Positions 1 through 11,096 of a DNA stretch of 64,000 nucleotides are shown here, in pieces; position 1 is the stretch's first letter; each line of letters opens with the position of its first letter. The stretch is from Ruminococcus sp. 210702-SL.1.03. GTDB lineage: Bacteria > Bacillota > Clostridia > Oscillospirales > Ruminococcaceae. The stretch covers positions 1 through 64,000 of the forward strand of contig NZ_JAJCLZ010000008.1 in the NCBI RefSeq assembly GCF_020559915.1, written 5' to 3'. The position numbers and the translations under genes are program-made. The notes under the pieces are model-generated. The model saw only the letters and a list, made by a program, of their open reading frames with translations, was not told where the DNA came from and ran no database searches.

Positions 1-66
1 TTAAGCTCATCTACGCCGAAAATACTTGCCTGGCAACGGGCTGGAAAGATAGGTAATCGCCGACAC
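1..66 (+). rRNA. rrf: 5S ribosomal RNA, 3' part
   Basis: The first ~66 bases match the conserved 3' half of bacterial 5S rRNA (TTAAGCTCATCTACGCCG, then the loop E/helix IV region ending in GGTAATCGCC). The 5' half lies outside the window. Followed by a hairpin and tRNA-Asn, it marks the end of an rRNA operon. The exact 3' end is estimated. Confidence 0.85.
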
Positions 67-68
67 AA

Positions 69-99
69 GAAAAGAGAAAGGTAAGCCCTTTCTCTTTTC
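69..99 (+). other. hairpin between 5S rRNA and tRNA-Asn
   Basis: An inverted repeat of about 13 bp (GAAAAGAGAAAGG against CCTTTCTCTTTTC) sits between the 5S 3' end and the tRNA. There is no U-run right after it, so it is more likely a processing stem than a terminator. Confidence 0.6.
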
Positions 100-105
100 A
101 CATAT

Positions 106-178
106 TCCTCAATAGCTCAGTCGGTAGAGCATGCGGCTGTTAACCGCAGGGTCGTTGGTTCGAGTCCAACTTGGGGAG
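106..178 (+). tRNA. tRNA-Asn (GTT)
   Basis: A complete cloverleaf: acceptor TCCTCAA pairs with TTGGGGA, anticodon stem TGCGG/CCGCA, loop CTGTTAA with anticodon GTT at 139-141, and a T-arm containing GGTTCGAGTCC. CCA is not encoded. It lies directly downstream of 5S rRNA and is probably cotranscribed with the rRNA operon. Confidence 0.95.
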
Positions 179-182
179 CGCT

Positions 183-215
183 AGTCCGTAAACATTTCGT
201 TTGCGGACTTTTTTT
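183..215 (+). terminator. terminator after tRNA-Asn
   Basis: An 11-bp stem (AGTCCGTAAAC against GTTTGCGGACT, one G:U pair) with a 5-nt loop, followed by a run of T. It ends the rRNA/tRNA transcript. Confidence 0.85.
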
Positions 216-254
216 ATGGAGAATTTTATGTATCTTGAAAGGTCCTGATCTTTT

Positions 255-1412
255 ATGAAGAAGAATAAGGTGTTTGCAGCTGTTTTCTGTATGCTGCTGA
301 TGATCTTTACGGGCGCTTCCGACGCGCTGCGCGGCGTTTTCCTGCCGCTTTTCCGCGACCATTTCGACCTCAGCCAGTCGCAGGCTTCCCGCATAATCAT
401 GATGAGCTACGTCGGCAACCTAATTTTCCTGCTAGTCGGCGGATATCTTGCTGACCGTCTGCCGCGCAAACGCTTCATCGCTGGTGTCATGCTGCTCTGG
501 ATGGGCGCGCTCGCGACCTACGTTTTCACCGATAATTACATCGTCCTGCTCTTTGCGATAATGTTCTCGCTCGGCGCTTCGACAATGCTTTCGACTACCG
601 TGAACCTTATAACCCCCGCGCTTTTTGCCGCCCCCGCCTTCTTTGTCAATATCTTCAACTTCATTCAGGGCATAGGCATTACCGGTTCGCAGAATATCGG
701 AGGCAGATTTTCTTCGAAAATGTCCTCGTGGCATGCCGCAAACGCGATAATTCTCGTCTGCGCTGCGGTCTGCTTGATACTTCTCTTCACCCTCAAGCTG
801 CCCGACCCCGAACCGCATAGCCGCGGCGTTATTGAGAGCTACAAAATGGTGCTCAAAAACCCCGCCTGCAAATACCTCGTGCTGATCTGCGGCTGTTATT
901 TCATCGCCGAGCACGGCCTGCAAAACTGGCTCACCTCCTACGGCAGTCAGTACCTAGGTTTTACAGTTTCCCGCTCGGCGATGTTCCTTTCTATCTTCTT
1001 TGGCGCTATGACGGTCGGCAGACTTATCCTCGCTCAGCCCGTCGAGAAAATGGGCGTTCTGCGCAGCCTTATCGTCTGCGGCGTGGCCGCTTCCGTGCTG
1101 TATACGGTCGGCATGGCGATGGAGCGCAAGGGTATATACCTTATCTGCGCAGCTGGCTTCGCGTTCTCGATACTTTACCCCACGATCGTTCTGCTTATCT
1201 GCGAGTTCTACGATTCGTCGCTCGCAGGCGCGGCTACGGGCTTCATGATCGCCGTTTCCACCCTTTTCGACATCGGGTTCAACGCCTTCTTCGGCTCGTT
1301 CGTGAGCGCCGTAGGCTACCGTATAGCGATGTTCGTCCTCCCCATCGCGACGATCGTTATGACCGCGATGCTGATAACTATGCACTTCAAATTCAGAACG
1401 AAAAAAGCATAA
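255..1412 (+). CDS. MFS transporter, substrate unknown
   Basis: A 385-residue integral membrane protein with about 12 hydrophobic segments in the two-bundle layout of the major facilitator superfamily. The loop after TM2 has the MFS motif A pattern (GGYLADRLPRKR, about residues 62-73). The central loop (about 185-200) is short. The general look is of a small-solute or sugar permease, but no residue pattern tells me the substrate. The ATG follows a GAAAGG ribosome-binding site. I see no promoter between the tRNA terminator and the start, so it may depend on read-through or a weak promoter. The gene stands alone between terminators. Confidence 0.85.
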   Translation: MKKNKVFAAVFCMLLMIFTGASDALRGVFLPLFRDHFDLSQSQASRIIMMSYVGNLIFLLVGGYLADRLPRKRFIAGVMLLWMGALATYVFTDNYIVLLFAIMFSLGASTMLSTTVNLITPALFAAPAFFVNIFNFIQGIGITGSQNIGGRFSSKMSSWHAANAIILVCAAVCLILLFTLKLPDPEPHSRGVIESYKMVLKNPACKYLVLICGCYFIAEHGLQNWLTSYGSQYLGFTVSRSAMFLSIFFGAMTVGRLILAQPVEKMGVLRSLIVCGVAASVLYTVGMAMERKGIYLICAAGFAFSILYPTIVLLICEFYDSSLAGAATGFMIAVSTLFDIGFNAFFGSFVSAVGYRIAMFVLPIATIVMTAMLITMHFKFRTKKA

Positions 1413-1418
1413 ATAACA

Positions 1419-1451
1419 AAGACCTCGATCAAAAGTCGGGGTCTTATTTTT
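1419..1451 (+). terminator. terminator after MFS gene
   Basis: A 10-bp stem AAGACCTCGA/TCGGGGTCTT with a 7-nt loop, then ATTTTTG. Confidence 0.75.
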
Positions 1452-1483
1452 GTGCATTCGCAGCATATCATACGGGGCATATA

Positions 1484-1513
1484 AAAAGGGCTTCCCATTT
1501 CGGAAAGCCCTTT
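1484..1513 (-). terminator. gdhA terminator
   Basis: Stem AAAGGGCTTTCC/GGAAGCCCTTT read on the minus strand, then TTTAT. It lies just past the gdhA stop codon, facing the MFS terminator. Confidence 0.8.
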
Positions 1514-1534
1514 GATGTTTTATTTAATCGGCAA

Positions 1535-2911
<1,377 letters not shown>

Positions 2912-2964
2912 TTATAGTAATTTTCGGGGCTGTTTCCTAAGCTTCAGCCCGACTCACTGCAATT

Positions 2965-2993
2965 ATTATAGCACATTCAAAAAAATTTGTCAA
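2965..2993 (-). promoter_or_regulatory. gdhA promoter
   Basis: On the minus strand: TTGACA, 17 bp, TATAAT, a perfect sigma-A consensus about 70 bp upstream of the gdhA ATG. Confidence 0.85.
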
Positions 2994-3050
2994 CGCTTTT
3001 TGAAAATTTTTTTTATAAAAATGCAAAAAAGCCGTCAAAAGGGGCAAAAA

Positions 3051-3094
3051 GACGGCTCAATCTGCAAGTTATACAGATTGAGCCGTCATTTTTT
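3051..3094. terminator. strong bidirectional hairpin
   Basis: A perfect 14-bp stem (GACGGCTCAATCTG against its complement) with a 9-nt loop. It has a T-run on both strands (ATTTTTTC on plus, TTTTT on minus). It probably ends the mazF transcript on the minus strand. Confidence 0.8.
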
Positions 3095-3098
3095 CTTG

Positions 3099-3313
3099 GG
3101 GGCAATACCGCGCAACTACCGCCTAGCGGCTTTGTGTACGCCTTGCTTGCGTTTTTGTGAAGCCAAAACAATTTTCCGTCATATCACCCAAAACCTCCTA
3201 GCTTAACGCGAGTTAAGCGTCGTCGGCTTTAGGTAATCTGACAAAAAATCTGACGGTTCAATTATAAATTGAACCACGCAATCTCGCACACAATAGTTGT
3301 GCGGTATTGCCCC
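3099..3313 (+). repeat. palindromic TA-element, copy A (215 bp)
   Basis: The terminal inverted repeats GGGGCAATACCGC (3099-3111) and GCGGTATTGCCCC (3301-3313) close a nested palindrome with apex hairpin GCTTAAC-GCGA-GTTAAGC. It shares blocks with copies at 23130, 36981 and 41615 (CCGCCTAGCGGCTTTG, TTTTCCGTCATAT, AATCTGAC repeated). It is longer than the 174-bp copies partly because of an extra hairpin (GGTTCAAT-TATAA-ATTGAACC). TA follows the right end; the left flank is TG. It lies between mazF and gdhA, upstream of the gdhA promoter. Confidence 0.85.
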
Positions 3314-3353
3314 TAGTTTCTATAAAAAGTAATTTTACTTGTCAGCGGTTTCC

Positions 3354-3698
3354 TCAGTGCAGACCGAAAGATATAGAAAGCGCGGAATCTATTTTCGACA
3401 TCGCACCCTCGTCCAGCTCGCCCATGCGCTCTTTCAGGCGGCGCTTATCCAGCGTGCGTATCTGCTCCAGCAATACTATCGAGTCTTTCGCCAAGCCGCA
3501 CTCTCCGCCGCCTACGGCTATGTGCGTCGGCAGCTTTGCCTTATCGTGGCGGCTGGTTATCGCGGCGGCTATCACCGTCGGCGAGTGGCGGTTGCCCACG
3601 TCGTTTTGAACTATAAGTACGGGGCGTATGCCGCCCTGCTCCGAGCCGACTACGGGGCTTAGGTCGGCGTAATATATCTCTCCTCTGTGTACGCTCAT
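3354..3698 (-). CDS. MazF/PemK-type mRNA interferase toxin
   Basis: 114 residues, typical of MazF/EndoA, which cleaves mRNA at short sequences. The N-terminal beta-barrel pattern is clear: [29 protein letters not shown] at residues 5-32 contains the conserved G-x-E-x-x-x-R-P-V-L-I core, followed by TVIAAAITS (about 41-49). In Bacillus the antitoxin gene lies immediately upstream. Here the 221 bp between this gene and the LCP gene contains no plausible antitoxin frame on either strand. It is either an orphan toxin, common among Clostridia, or its antitoxin is elsewhere. Confidence 0.9.
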   Translation of the reverse strand: MSVHRGEIYYADLSPVVGSEQGGIRPVLIVQNDVGNRHSPTVIAAAITSRHDKAKLPTHIAVGGGECGLAKDSIVLLEQIRTLDKRRLKERMGELDEGAMSKIDSALSISFGLH

Positions 3699-3919
3699 TT
3701 TTCGGCACTCCTTTTTTCGATCTACTGTTCGGGTGTAAAGTCCAAGCTTCTTTACCTATATTTTTCCCGCCGCTTTGCCATCTATGCAGTAGGCGCGGGT
3801 AAAATTTCAGCTTTGATACATTATATGAAAAGCACGAAAAATGTGTCGAAAAAGGCACAAAAAAACAGACGGCGCATTTTTGGTCTGCACCGTCTGAAAA
3901 AAATATCTTGTTTATTTGC

Positions 3920-5752
3920 TTATTCGATGGCCTGCTTCTGCTCTTCTCCGTTCTCGCTGACCTCTACCGTGCCGTATACCAGCTCTTTGAAAAGCTGTGC
4001 GTTCGCGTTAAAGTCTACTGAGAGCACGTCCATGCCGCTTATTACCTGATTTGTGAAGGTGTTGTCGGCGGGCACGCGCATTTCCTGAAGCTCGTAGTTG
4101 CGGTAATCGAGCATATCTAAAAGCAGCTGAGCAAGCTCGGTCTTTGTGACATTCGTTTTTATCTGCGGGAATATCTTGTTCGCAAGCTTATCCATCTCTA
4201 CCAGCGAGAGGCTGCGTGATTTCTTTATCATCTGCTTGATCACCTTGCGCTGGCGCTCGGTGCGCTCGTAATCGGCGTTTCCGACGTGGCGCAGGCGCGC
4301 GTATGCAAGAGCCTGATTTCCGTTTAGGTGCAGCTTTCCGCCCTTCTTGATATAGTCAGTGCCCTTCTTGTTGCCGAGGAATTTGTTCTGCTCGTCGAGG
4401 GGGTTCTGCATACCTCTCGTGTTGTCGCCGTTCGGGTCAGCGTCGGGATAGCCGTTCGCTTCCTCGTCGGTAACTTTAAGGTCAAGACCGCCCAGCGTGT
4501 CAACTATGTCGATAAATACCTTGAAGTTTACAAGAACGTATCTGTCGATCTGTATGCCCAAGTAATCCTCGATGGTCTTTTGCGTAAGCTCTACGCCGCC
4601 GTGCCAGTACGCCGCGTTGATACGGGTCGAGTACCACCAGCCGTTTGCGTCCTGAAAGTTTACATAGCAGTCGCGCATTATAGATGTCATGGTGATGGTC
4701 TTGTCCTTAGTGTTTACGGAAATTATCATCATTACGTCGGTGTTGCCCGCCGTTTCGTTCTGAGTGTCGCGCAGGTCTTCGCCGATGAGCAGTATGTTCA
4801 TTACTTCTGAGTTCGAGATCTTCTTGCCCTTTTCCGCGAGCTGCTTGCGCATCTTCTCGTCCTCAGCTTCTTTGTCGATGGTGTCCGCGCGGGAGAGGTC
4901 TACGTCTGAGTAGGTCATTGGTTTTGAATTGTTCACCTTAACTGCGTCGGTGTCCAGCAGGCTGTAATAGTGGTTGAAAAGCAGCACTACTATCAGCACT
5001 ATGACGAGCAGCAGGGAAGCGATAAGCCCTATTACAGTAGCCACCTGCTTTTTGGTGAACTTGCCCTTTGCGGCGGGCTTTTCCGCCTTACCGCTCTTGT
5101 CAGGTTTGTCAGATTTGTCCGACTTAGCCGCTTCTGTTTTGGCAGCGGGCTTGCTTTTAGCCTTGTCCGCTTCGTGCCTATCGCTCTTTGGCGGCTTGGC
5201 GGGCGGCTTTTTTGCTTCCTGTTTTGGCTTTGCCGCAGGTTTCTGCTCCGCCTTAGGCTTATCGGGCTTATCTGTCGGCGGAATTTTCGCGGGGGAAGGC
5301 GCTTGCTTCTTTGGCGCTTCCGCAGGCTTTTTCTCAGCCTGAGTATTTTTATCTTTATCTTTATCTTTATTTTCGCTCTTGGCATTGCTTTGAGCGCTCT
5401 TTGTGTTCTGAGTGTCTTTATCTTTGCTGTTCTGAATGTCTTGCTGTTCCTTAGGCTTGGCAGTTTCGGCGGGCTTTTCTTCCGCAGACTTTCGCTTGCC
5501 GAAATCAATATCGGGCATACCCGAATTATCGGTCTTGCGCTTCATTTTGTCCATAGCTTTTGAGAGGTTCGGCGCTACTATCGTCTTTTCCTCCTCCGGC
5601 TCGGGCGGCTTTTCTGCGGCGTTTTTCTCTATGTTTCTTTTTGCCGAAGATATTAGGTCTGAAAGAGGCGGCTCTTTTCGGTACGGCTTATCAGCGCCGC
5701 TTTCGTTCGCGGCTGTGCCCTCTGCCTTTTCGCTGAATTTGTTTTCCGACAT
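3920..5752 (-). CDS. LytR-CpsA-Psr (LCP) family cell-wall glycopolymer ligase
   Basis: 610 residues. The first ~235 are a low-complexity, cytoplasmic, highly charged tail rich in Lys, Ala, Pro, Glu and Asp. One membrane segment follows (about 237-262, within VATVIGLIASLLL), then an extracytoplasmic LCP domain (about 315-560). The domain shows the expected signatures: DVMMIISVNTK, SIMRDCYV with the conserved Arg, RINAAYWHGG, and LNGNQALAYARLRH with the catalytic-face arginines. LCP enzymes attach undecaprenyl-linked glycopolymers to peptidoglycan. The long disordered tail exceeds the usual short N-terminus and includes three AAAGAT hexanucleotide repeats (5351-5368) coding for Lys-Asp. It has its own promoter at 5868-5896. 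Confidence 0.92.
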   Translation of the reverse strand: MSENKFSEKAEGTAANESGADKPYRKEPPLSDLISSAKRNIEKNAAEKPPEPEEEKTIVAPNLSKAMDKMKRKTDNSGMPDIDFGKRKSAEEKPAETAKPKEQQDIQNSKDKDTQNTKSAQSNAKSENKDKDKDKNTQAEKKPAEAPKKQAPSPAKIPPTDKPDKPKAEQKPAAKPKQEAKKPPAKPPKSDRHEADKAKSKPAAKTEAAKSDKSDKPDKSGKAEKPAAKGKFTKKQVATVIGLIASLLLVIVLIVVLLFNHYYSLLDTDAVKVNNSKPMTYSDVDLSRADTIDKEAEDEKMRKQLAEKGKKISNSEVMNILLIGEDLRDTQNETAGNTDVMMIISVNTKDKTITMTSIMRDCYVNFQDANGWWYSTRINAAYWHGGVELTQKTIEDYLGIQIDRYVLVNFKVFIDIVDTLGGLDLKVTDEEANGYPDADPNGDNTRGMQNPLDEQNKFLGNKKGTDYIKKGGKLHLNGNQALAYARLRHVGNADYERTERQRKVIKQMIKKSRSLSLVEMDKLANKIFPQIKTNVTKTELAQLLLDMLDYRNYELQEMRVPADNTFTNQVISGMDVLSVDFNANAQLFKELVYGTVEVSENGEEQKQAIE

Positions 5753-5867
5753 TCTTTAATACTCACCTCGCGTCTTTACAAAAAATTCGTTTCATCAAAA
5801 CGCGCCCCGAAGTTTCAGTGGTTTACCCCGTGAAAGCAAATAAGGGCTGCATTTAGGCAATACTAAT

Positions 5868-5896
5868 ATTATATAACAAAAATAATAAAAATACAA
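5868..5896 (-). promoter_or_regulatory. promoter of LCP gene
   Basis: Minus strand: TTGTAT, 17 bp, TATAAT in an AT-rich stretch about 115 bp before the ATG. The remainder of the 348-bp gap between the LCP and pyrG coding regions holds the pyrG promoter and no other gene. Confidence 0.65.
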
Positions 5897-6021
5897 CTTG
5901 CATTTTTGACAAAATTCTTACGCGGCTGATACATCTTTTTAGAAATATAATAAATTTAATTTAAATTTGCTTTAAAAAACGCTTTTTCCAAAAAAAATTT
6001 GCCGAAATTTTCTCAAACCCC

Positions 6022-7717
<1,696 letters not shown>

Positions 7718-7734
7718 TAATCAAAATAATTCAA

Positions 7735-7771
7735 GGCGGGGAGAGTTCGCGAGGACTTTCCCGCTTTTTTT
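7735..7771 (+). terminator. pyrG terminator
   Basis: GC-rich stem GGCGGG...CCCGC with inner pairs AGT/ACT, followed by seven T. Confidence 0.8.
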
Positions 7772-7789
7772 AAGAAAGGTGGAGTTTGT

Positions 7790-8614
7790 ATGCTGGGTGC
7801 GCTTGTTGGCGACGTTGCAGGCTCGTATTTTGCCGAGCACAAAACTTTCAGCCGCCGCGTAGAGCTTATACACGATGAAGCCGCTTTTACGCAAAATACC
7901 CTGCTCGCCGCCGCGCTCTGCGAGCTTTATTACTATACCGATAAGCCCGCGCAGACGCGTATAGAGCGCTTTTTTCGCGCGCGAGAGGTGGCGGGCGAGT
8001 ACAAAAAATACGCCCTGCGCTTTACCGAAAAGCTGGGCGGCGTTGAGCTGGCATGGGCGAAACAGGCGGGCATGACGCGTGAGGTGAACATCACCGCTGC
8101 GGCGGCTGTTGCGGCTCTGCCATGCGCCTACGCCTTTGACGAGCCGGACGTTATCTTCGCGCAGGTGCAGCTTGCCTGCAAGTATCTTTTTAATTCCGAC
8201 ACCGCGCGCGATTGCGCTAAGGCGGCAGCGGCGGGCGTTTATCTGCTTAGGCACGGCTGCGAGAAAGAAGACCTCGCTGCGGCGGCTTCCGAGCTGAGCG
8301 GCTTTGCGCTTGAGGGCGACCTCGGCGAACTGGCGGACAAAATGACGACCGAATGCACCCCGCAGGACGTTATAAGCGCGGGCTTTGCGGCTTTCGCTTC
8401 GGCGGATAGTTTTGAGCTTGCGGTAAAGCGCGCCTGCACTCTCGGCACATATCCGCACATCAGCGCGGCGCTGGCGGGGGCTTTTGGCGAGATATATTAC
8501 GGCGGCGTGCCCGAAAAGCTTTTGTATTTCGCCCGCGAAAAGACCGACCCTACTGTCCTTCGCCCGATAGAGCGCTTTTCGGAAAAATATGCGGCGCGGC
8601 GCATCGCGGATTGA
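7790..8614 (+). CDS. ADP-ribosylglycohydrolase-fold protein, metal sites lost
   Basis: 274 residues. The N-terminus LGALVGDVAGSYF and the C-terminal block AALAGAFGEIYYGGVPEKL match the DraG/ADP-ribosylglycohydrolase family, which removes ADP-ribose from proteins using two Mg ions. The metal-binding positions have changed: family FTDDT is FTQNT here (about 33-37), and the C-terminal GGDTDT-like motif is LGTYPH. The fold is probably kept, all alpha and Ala-rich, but hydrolase activity is unlikely. The start follows AAGGTGGAG. Because it sits between a terminator and a convergent gene it is probably transcribed alone. The family assignment is from motif memory. Confidence 0.7.
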   Translation: MLGALVGDVAGSYFAEHKTFSRRVELIHDEAAFTQNTLLAAALCELYYYTDKPAQTRIERFFRAREVAGEYKKYALRFTEKLGGVELAWAKQAGMTREVNITAAAAVAALPCAYAFDEPDVIFAQVQLACKYLFNSDTARDCAKAAAAGVYLLRHGCEKEDLAAAASELSGFALEGDLGELADKMTTECTPQDVISAGFAAFASADSFELAVKRACTLGTYPHISAALAGAFGEIYYGGVPEKLLYFAREKTDPTVLRPIERFSEKYAARRIAD

Positions 8615-8636
8615 TTTTTACATCACTACAAATAAT

Positions 8637-8671
8637 AAAAGCCTGCGGCTCATCGAGTACCGCAGGCTTTG
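8637..8671. terminator. bidirectional terminator
   Basis: AAAGCCTGCGG/CCGCAGGCTTT stem with 11-nt loop between convergent genes. T-rich on both sides (TTTTATTATTTG on the minus strand). Confidence 0.8.
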
Positions 8672-8686
8672 TTGCTTTATGCGAAA

Positions 8687-10939
8687 TTATTTGGTTTTAA
8701 CGCTCTTTGCCGTGCTGAATGTTCCCTTGTAGCTTCTGCCCGCCTTGTCGGTAACGTAAGCTCTTACCTTTACCTTGTAGGTGGTCTTGGACTTCAGTCC
8801 CGTGATCTTGAAGCTTGTGTCGGAAGCGGAGGCTGTACCCGCGAGGGTGTATTTGCCGTTTTTGAGGATATATACTTCGTAGCCGCTGCACTTGGTGCTC
8901 TTCCATATGGGTCTGATCGAGGTCTTGCTGGCGGAAACCCTCTTTATGCTGACCTTAGCGGGCTTTGTAGCCGCGTAGATCTTTACAGCGCCGCTCCAGT
9001 AGGTCTTGCCGTCGCTCTTGGCGAAAGCTTTTACTTTGTAAGCGTACTTTTCGCCCGCTTTCAGCTTGCTGTCAACGTAGTCTGAAACAGTGCCGCTGCG
9101 CAGGGTAGCCGCAGTATTCCACTTCTTGGTCTTGCTGTTATATCTGTAAACCTTGTAGCCGTCAGCGCCCGGTACTGCTTCCCAGTAAATGTGGGTCTTA
9201 GCGGTGGTGGCGCTTACCTTGTTTACAGCCGCAGGGGTCTTTAGCGTGATGTTGAAATTCGCGCTGATCTGACCCTTGTAATTGCCTTTGAACTTAACGA
9301 TAGCTGTTGCCGTGCCGACCTTATTGTTGTCGGTGTAAGTGAGGTCGTAATTTGAAGAGCCGATGACCTTAGCGCCCTGCTTTACAGTTACCTTAGGCTT
9401 TACAGCCGAGCCGCCGTATACCTGATCTGCAATAGGCTGGATAACGGCGTTTGTGAGCTGCTGTGCGTTTACCTTTACGGTAACTTCCATAGTCGCGCTC
9501 TTGTAAGCAGCGTTTTCGCTTGCGGTAACGGTTATCTTAGCCGTGCCCGCGCCCTTTACGGTAACGTTGCCCTTGCCGTCTACGGTGACCACTTTCTCGT
9601 TAGAGGACTTGTAGCTTAGCGCGCCGCCGCCCGAAACGGTCTTTGCGTTTAGCGCGAAAGCTTTGTCGCCGTAGGTCTTGGTGTAGGTCTTTGTGCCGCT
9701 GATGGTCTGAGTTTTCTTCTCTACTACGTCATCGTCGGCGGGTATGGAAACGTTTGTAACGCCCATAGCGTTCATTATAGCCTGAATAACGTTCGGGTCG
9801 CCCCACTTGCAGTTCTTGCGGTTTAAATGCCAGTGATTCTCGCTCTTCTGCGAGCCATTCTTGGCGTTATTGTCCCAAAGCACGCAGGGTACGGTATACT
9901 TCTTGGAAAGTCCGTAGTAGTACGAAGCCCACTGCTCGCGCGCCTCGTTGTTGTTCTTGTAAGAAATGCCCATCTCGCCGATGACTACGCCTATGCCCTT
10001 AGACATATACTTGTTGTTCAGCGTGCTGAAAATATTATCAAGCTCTTCCTTGCCGCTGTCGTCAAACTGGGTGTAGGTCGGGCTTGTGATGTTGCTGTTG
10101 TCGCCCAAACAGAGGTTGTAAGGATTGTAAGCGTGCACCGAAACGAGCAGCTTGTTGTCAGCCGTATCGTCAGGCAGCTTGTAGCCCACAGCGACAGCGC
10201 CGTTGAGCGAAGCCGAGTATCCGGGGCACATGATGTAGCGCTGCGAGTTGTTTCCGCCCGAAGCGCGGATGGTGTCAACTATCTCCTGATTGAAAGTATT
10301 GATAGTAGCTATCGAGTCGGCAGCCGCAGCGTTTGGATTATTAGGGTCGATCCACCATTCGTCGTTTGTGCCGACAAGGCGCGGCTCGTTGAGCGTTTCA
10401 AAAATAAGGTGGTCGTTGTAGTCCTTGAATTCTTCCGAGATCTGCGACCATACTGATGTTAAGAATTTCAGCGAAGCTTCCTTGTGCTTGCTGTCGGGGT
10501 AATAATAAATGGTCTGATCTTTCGCGTTGGAGTTGTCGTGGTGGATATTGAGTATAACGTACATACCGTCCTCGTAGGCGTAGTTTACTACTTCCTTTAC
10601 GCGCGCCATCCACGCTGAGTCGATGGTGTACTCGCTGCCAGAAGTATGTTTGCCCCACGAAACGGGTATTCTTATAGTGTTAAAGCCCGCGTCGTGCACC
10701 GCGTCGATCATTTCCTTAGTGGTCTTGGGGTTGCCCCAGCATGTTTCAGAGCCTAAGCCCGTGCCTACAGCGTCGAGCGAGTTGCCGAGATTCCAGCCTG
10801 CACCCATGTTTTGGAGAAAAGTTTTGGTATCTCCGCTTACTTCAGCCGAAGCGGTAACGGGCAGCGCCGCCGATACGCTTGCGGTAACAGCCGCCGCCAG
10901 CAGAGCGCTCGCGCCGCGCTTTACGAAATTGCTTTTCAT
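8687..10939 (-). CDS. secreted GH5 endoglucanase (subfamily 4-like) with Ig-like and Fn3 domains
   Basis: 750 residues. Signal peptide 1-32, ending VTASA. The GH5 catalytic domain spans about 36-395 with NLGNSLDA, acid/base Glu185 in TLNEPR and nucleophile Glu322 in VIGEMG. The RIPVSW and NIHHDN substrate-site motifs are present, as in cellulase/xyloglucanase subfamily 4. After it come a bacterial Ig-like (Big-type) domain (about 408-492), an MBG/YDG-like beta domain (about 494-565) and two fibronectin type III domains (about 567-655 and 656-750). There is no dockerin or LPXTG anchor, so it is probably released or held by its tail. It is expected to cut beta-1,4-glucans outside the cell. Single gene with promoter at 11023-11051. 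Confidence 0.93.
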   Translation of the reverse strand: MKSNFVKRGASALLAAAVTASVSAALPVTASAEVSGDTKTFLQNMGAGWNLGNSLDAVGTGLGSETCWGNPKTTKEMIDAVHDAGFNTIRIPVSWGKHTSGSEYTIDSAWMARVKEVVNYAYEDGMYVILNIHHDNSNAKDQTIYYYPDSKHKEASLKFLTSVWSQISEEFKDYNDHLIFETLNEPRLVGTNDEWWIDPNNPNAAAADSIATINTFNQEIVDTIRASGGNNSQRYIMCPGYSASLNGAVAVGYKLPDDTADNKLLVSVHAYNPYNLCLGDNSNITSPTYTQFDDSGKEELDNIFSTLNNKYMSKGIGVVIGEMGISYKNNNEAREQWASYYYGLSKKYTVPCVLWDNNAKNGSQKSENHWHLNRKNCKWGDPNVIQAIMNAMGVTNVSIPADDDVVEKKTQTISGTKTYTKTYGDKAFALNAKTVSGGGALSYKSSNEKVVTVDGKGNVTVKGAGTAKITVTASENAAYKSATMEVTVKVNAQQLTNAVIQPIADQVYGGSAVKPKVTVKQGAKVIGSSNYDLTYTDNNKVGTATAIVKFKGNYKGQISANFNITLKTPAAVNKVSATTAKTHIYWEAVPGADGYKVYRYNSKTKKWNTAATLRSGTVSDYVDSKLKAGEKYAYKVKAFAKSDGKTYWSGAVKIYAATKPAKVSIKRVSASKTSIRPIWKSTKCSGYEVYILKNGKYTLAGTASASDTSFKITGLKSKTTYKVKVRAYVTDKAGRSYKGTFSTAKSVKTK

Positions 10940-10984
10940 TTTGATTTGAACATTCCTTTCATAACTGATATTTTGAACTTTTGC

Positions 10985-10999
10985 GGATAATGATTATCC
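10985..10999. promoter_or_regulatory. perfect palindrome in GH5 leader, possible operator
   Basis: GGATAATGATTATCC, a 7-1-7 perfect palindrome, lies about 20-30 bases into the predicted 5' leader of the GH5 gene. It is a plausible repressor-binding site; the regulator is unknown. Confidence 0.45.
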
Positions 11000-11022
11000 C
11001 ATGTGATTATTTGAACATCTTT

Positions 11023-11051
11023 ATTATATCATAATGTAATCGTTTTTGCAA
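11023..11051 (-). promoter_or_regulatory. promoter of GH5 gene
   Basis: Minus strand: TTGCAA, 17 bp, TATAAT, about 85 bp upstream of the ATG. Confidence 0.75.
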
Positions 11052-11096
11052 TAGCCCGAAAGCCATCTAAAACGTTTTCGATAAAATTTATTTTCG

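Noticed and set aside
3031..3094. GCCGTC / GACGGC / GCCGTC triple suggesting an attenuator
   Set aside because: No plus-strand gene follows, and on the minus strand the first hairpin already terminates; the extra GCCGTC is probably incidental.
5341..5372. Hexanucleotide microsatellite in the LCP gene
   Set aside because: Only three exact units, all in frame and in a disordered tail; not enough for phase variation.
4970..5563. Long hydrophobic plus-strand frames opposite the LCP gene
   Set aside because: They arise from the reverse complement of the Lys/Ala/Glu-rich low-complexity region, which always gives Leu/Phe-rich shadows.
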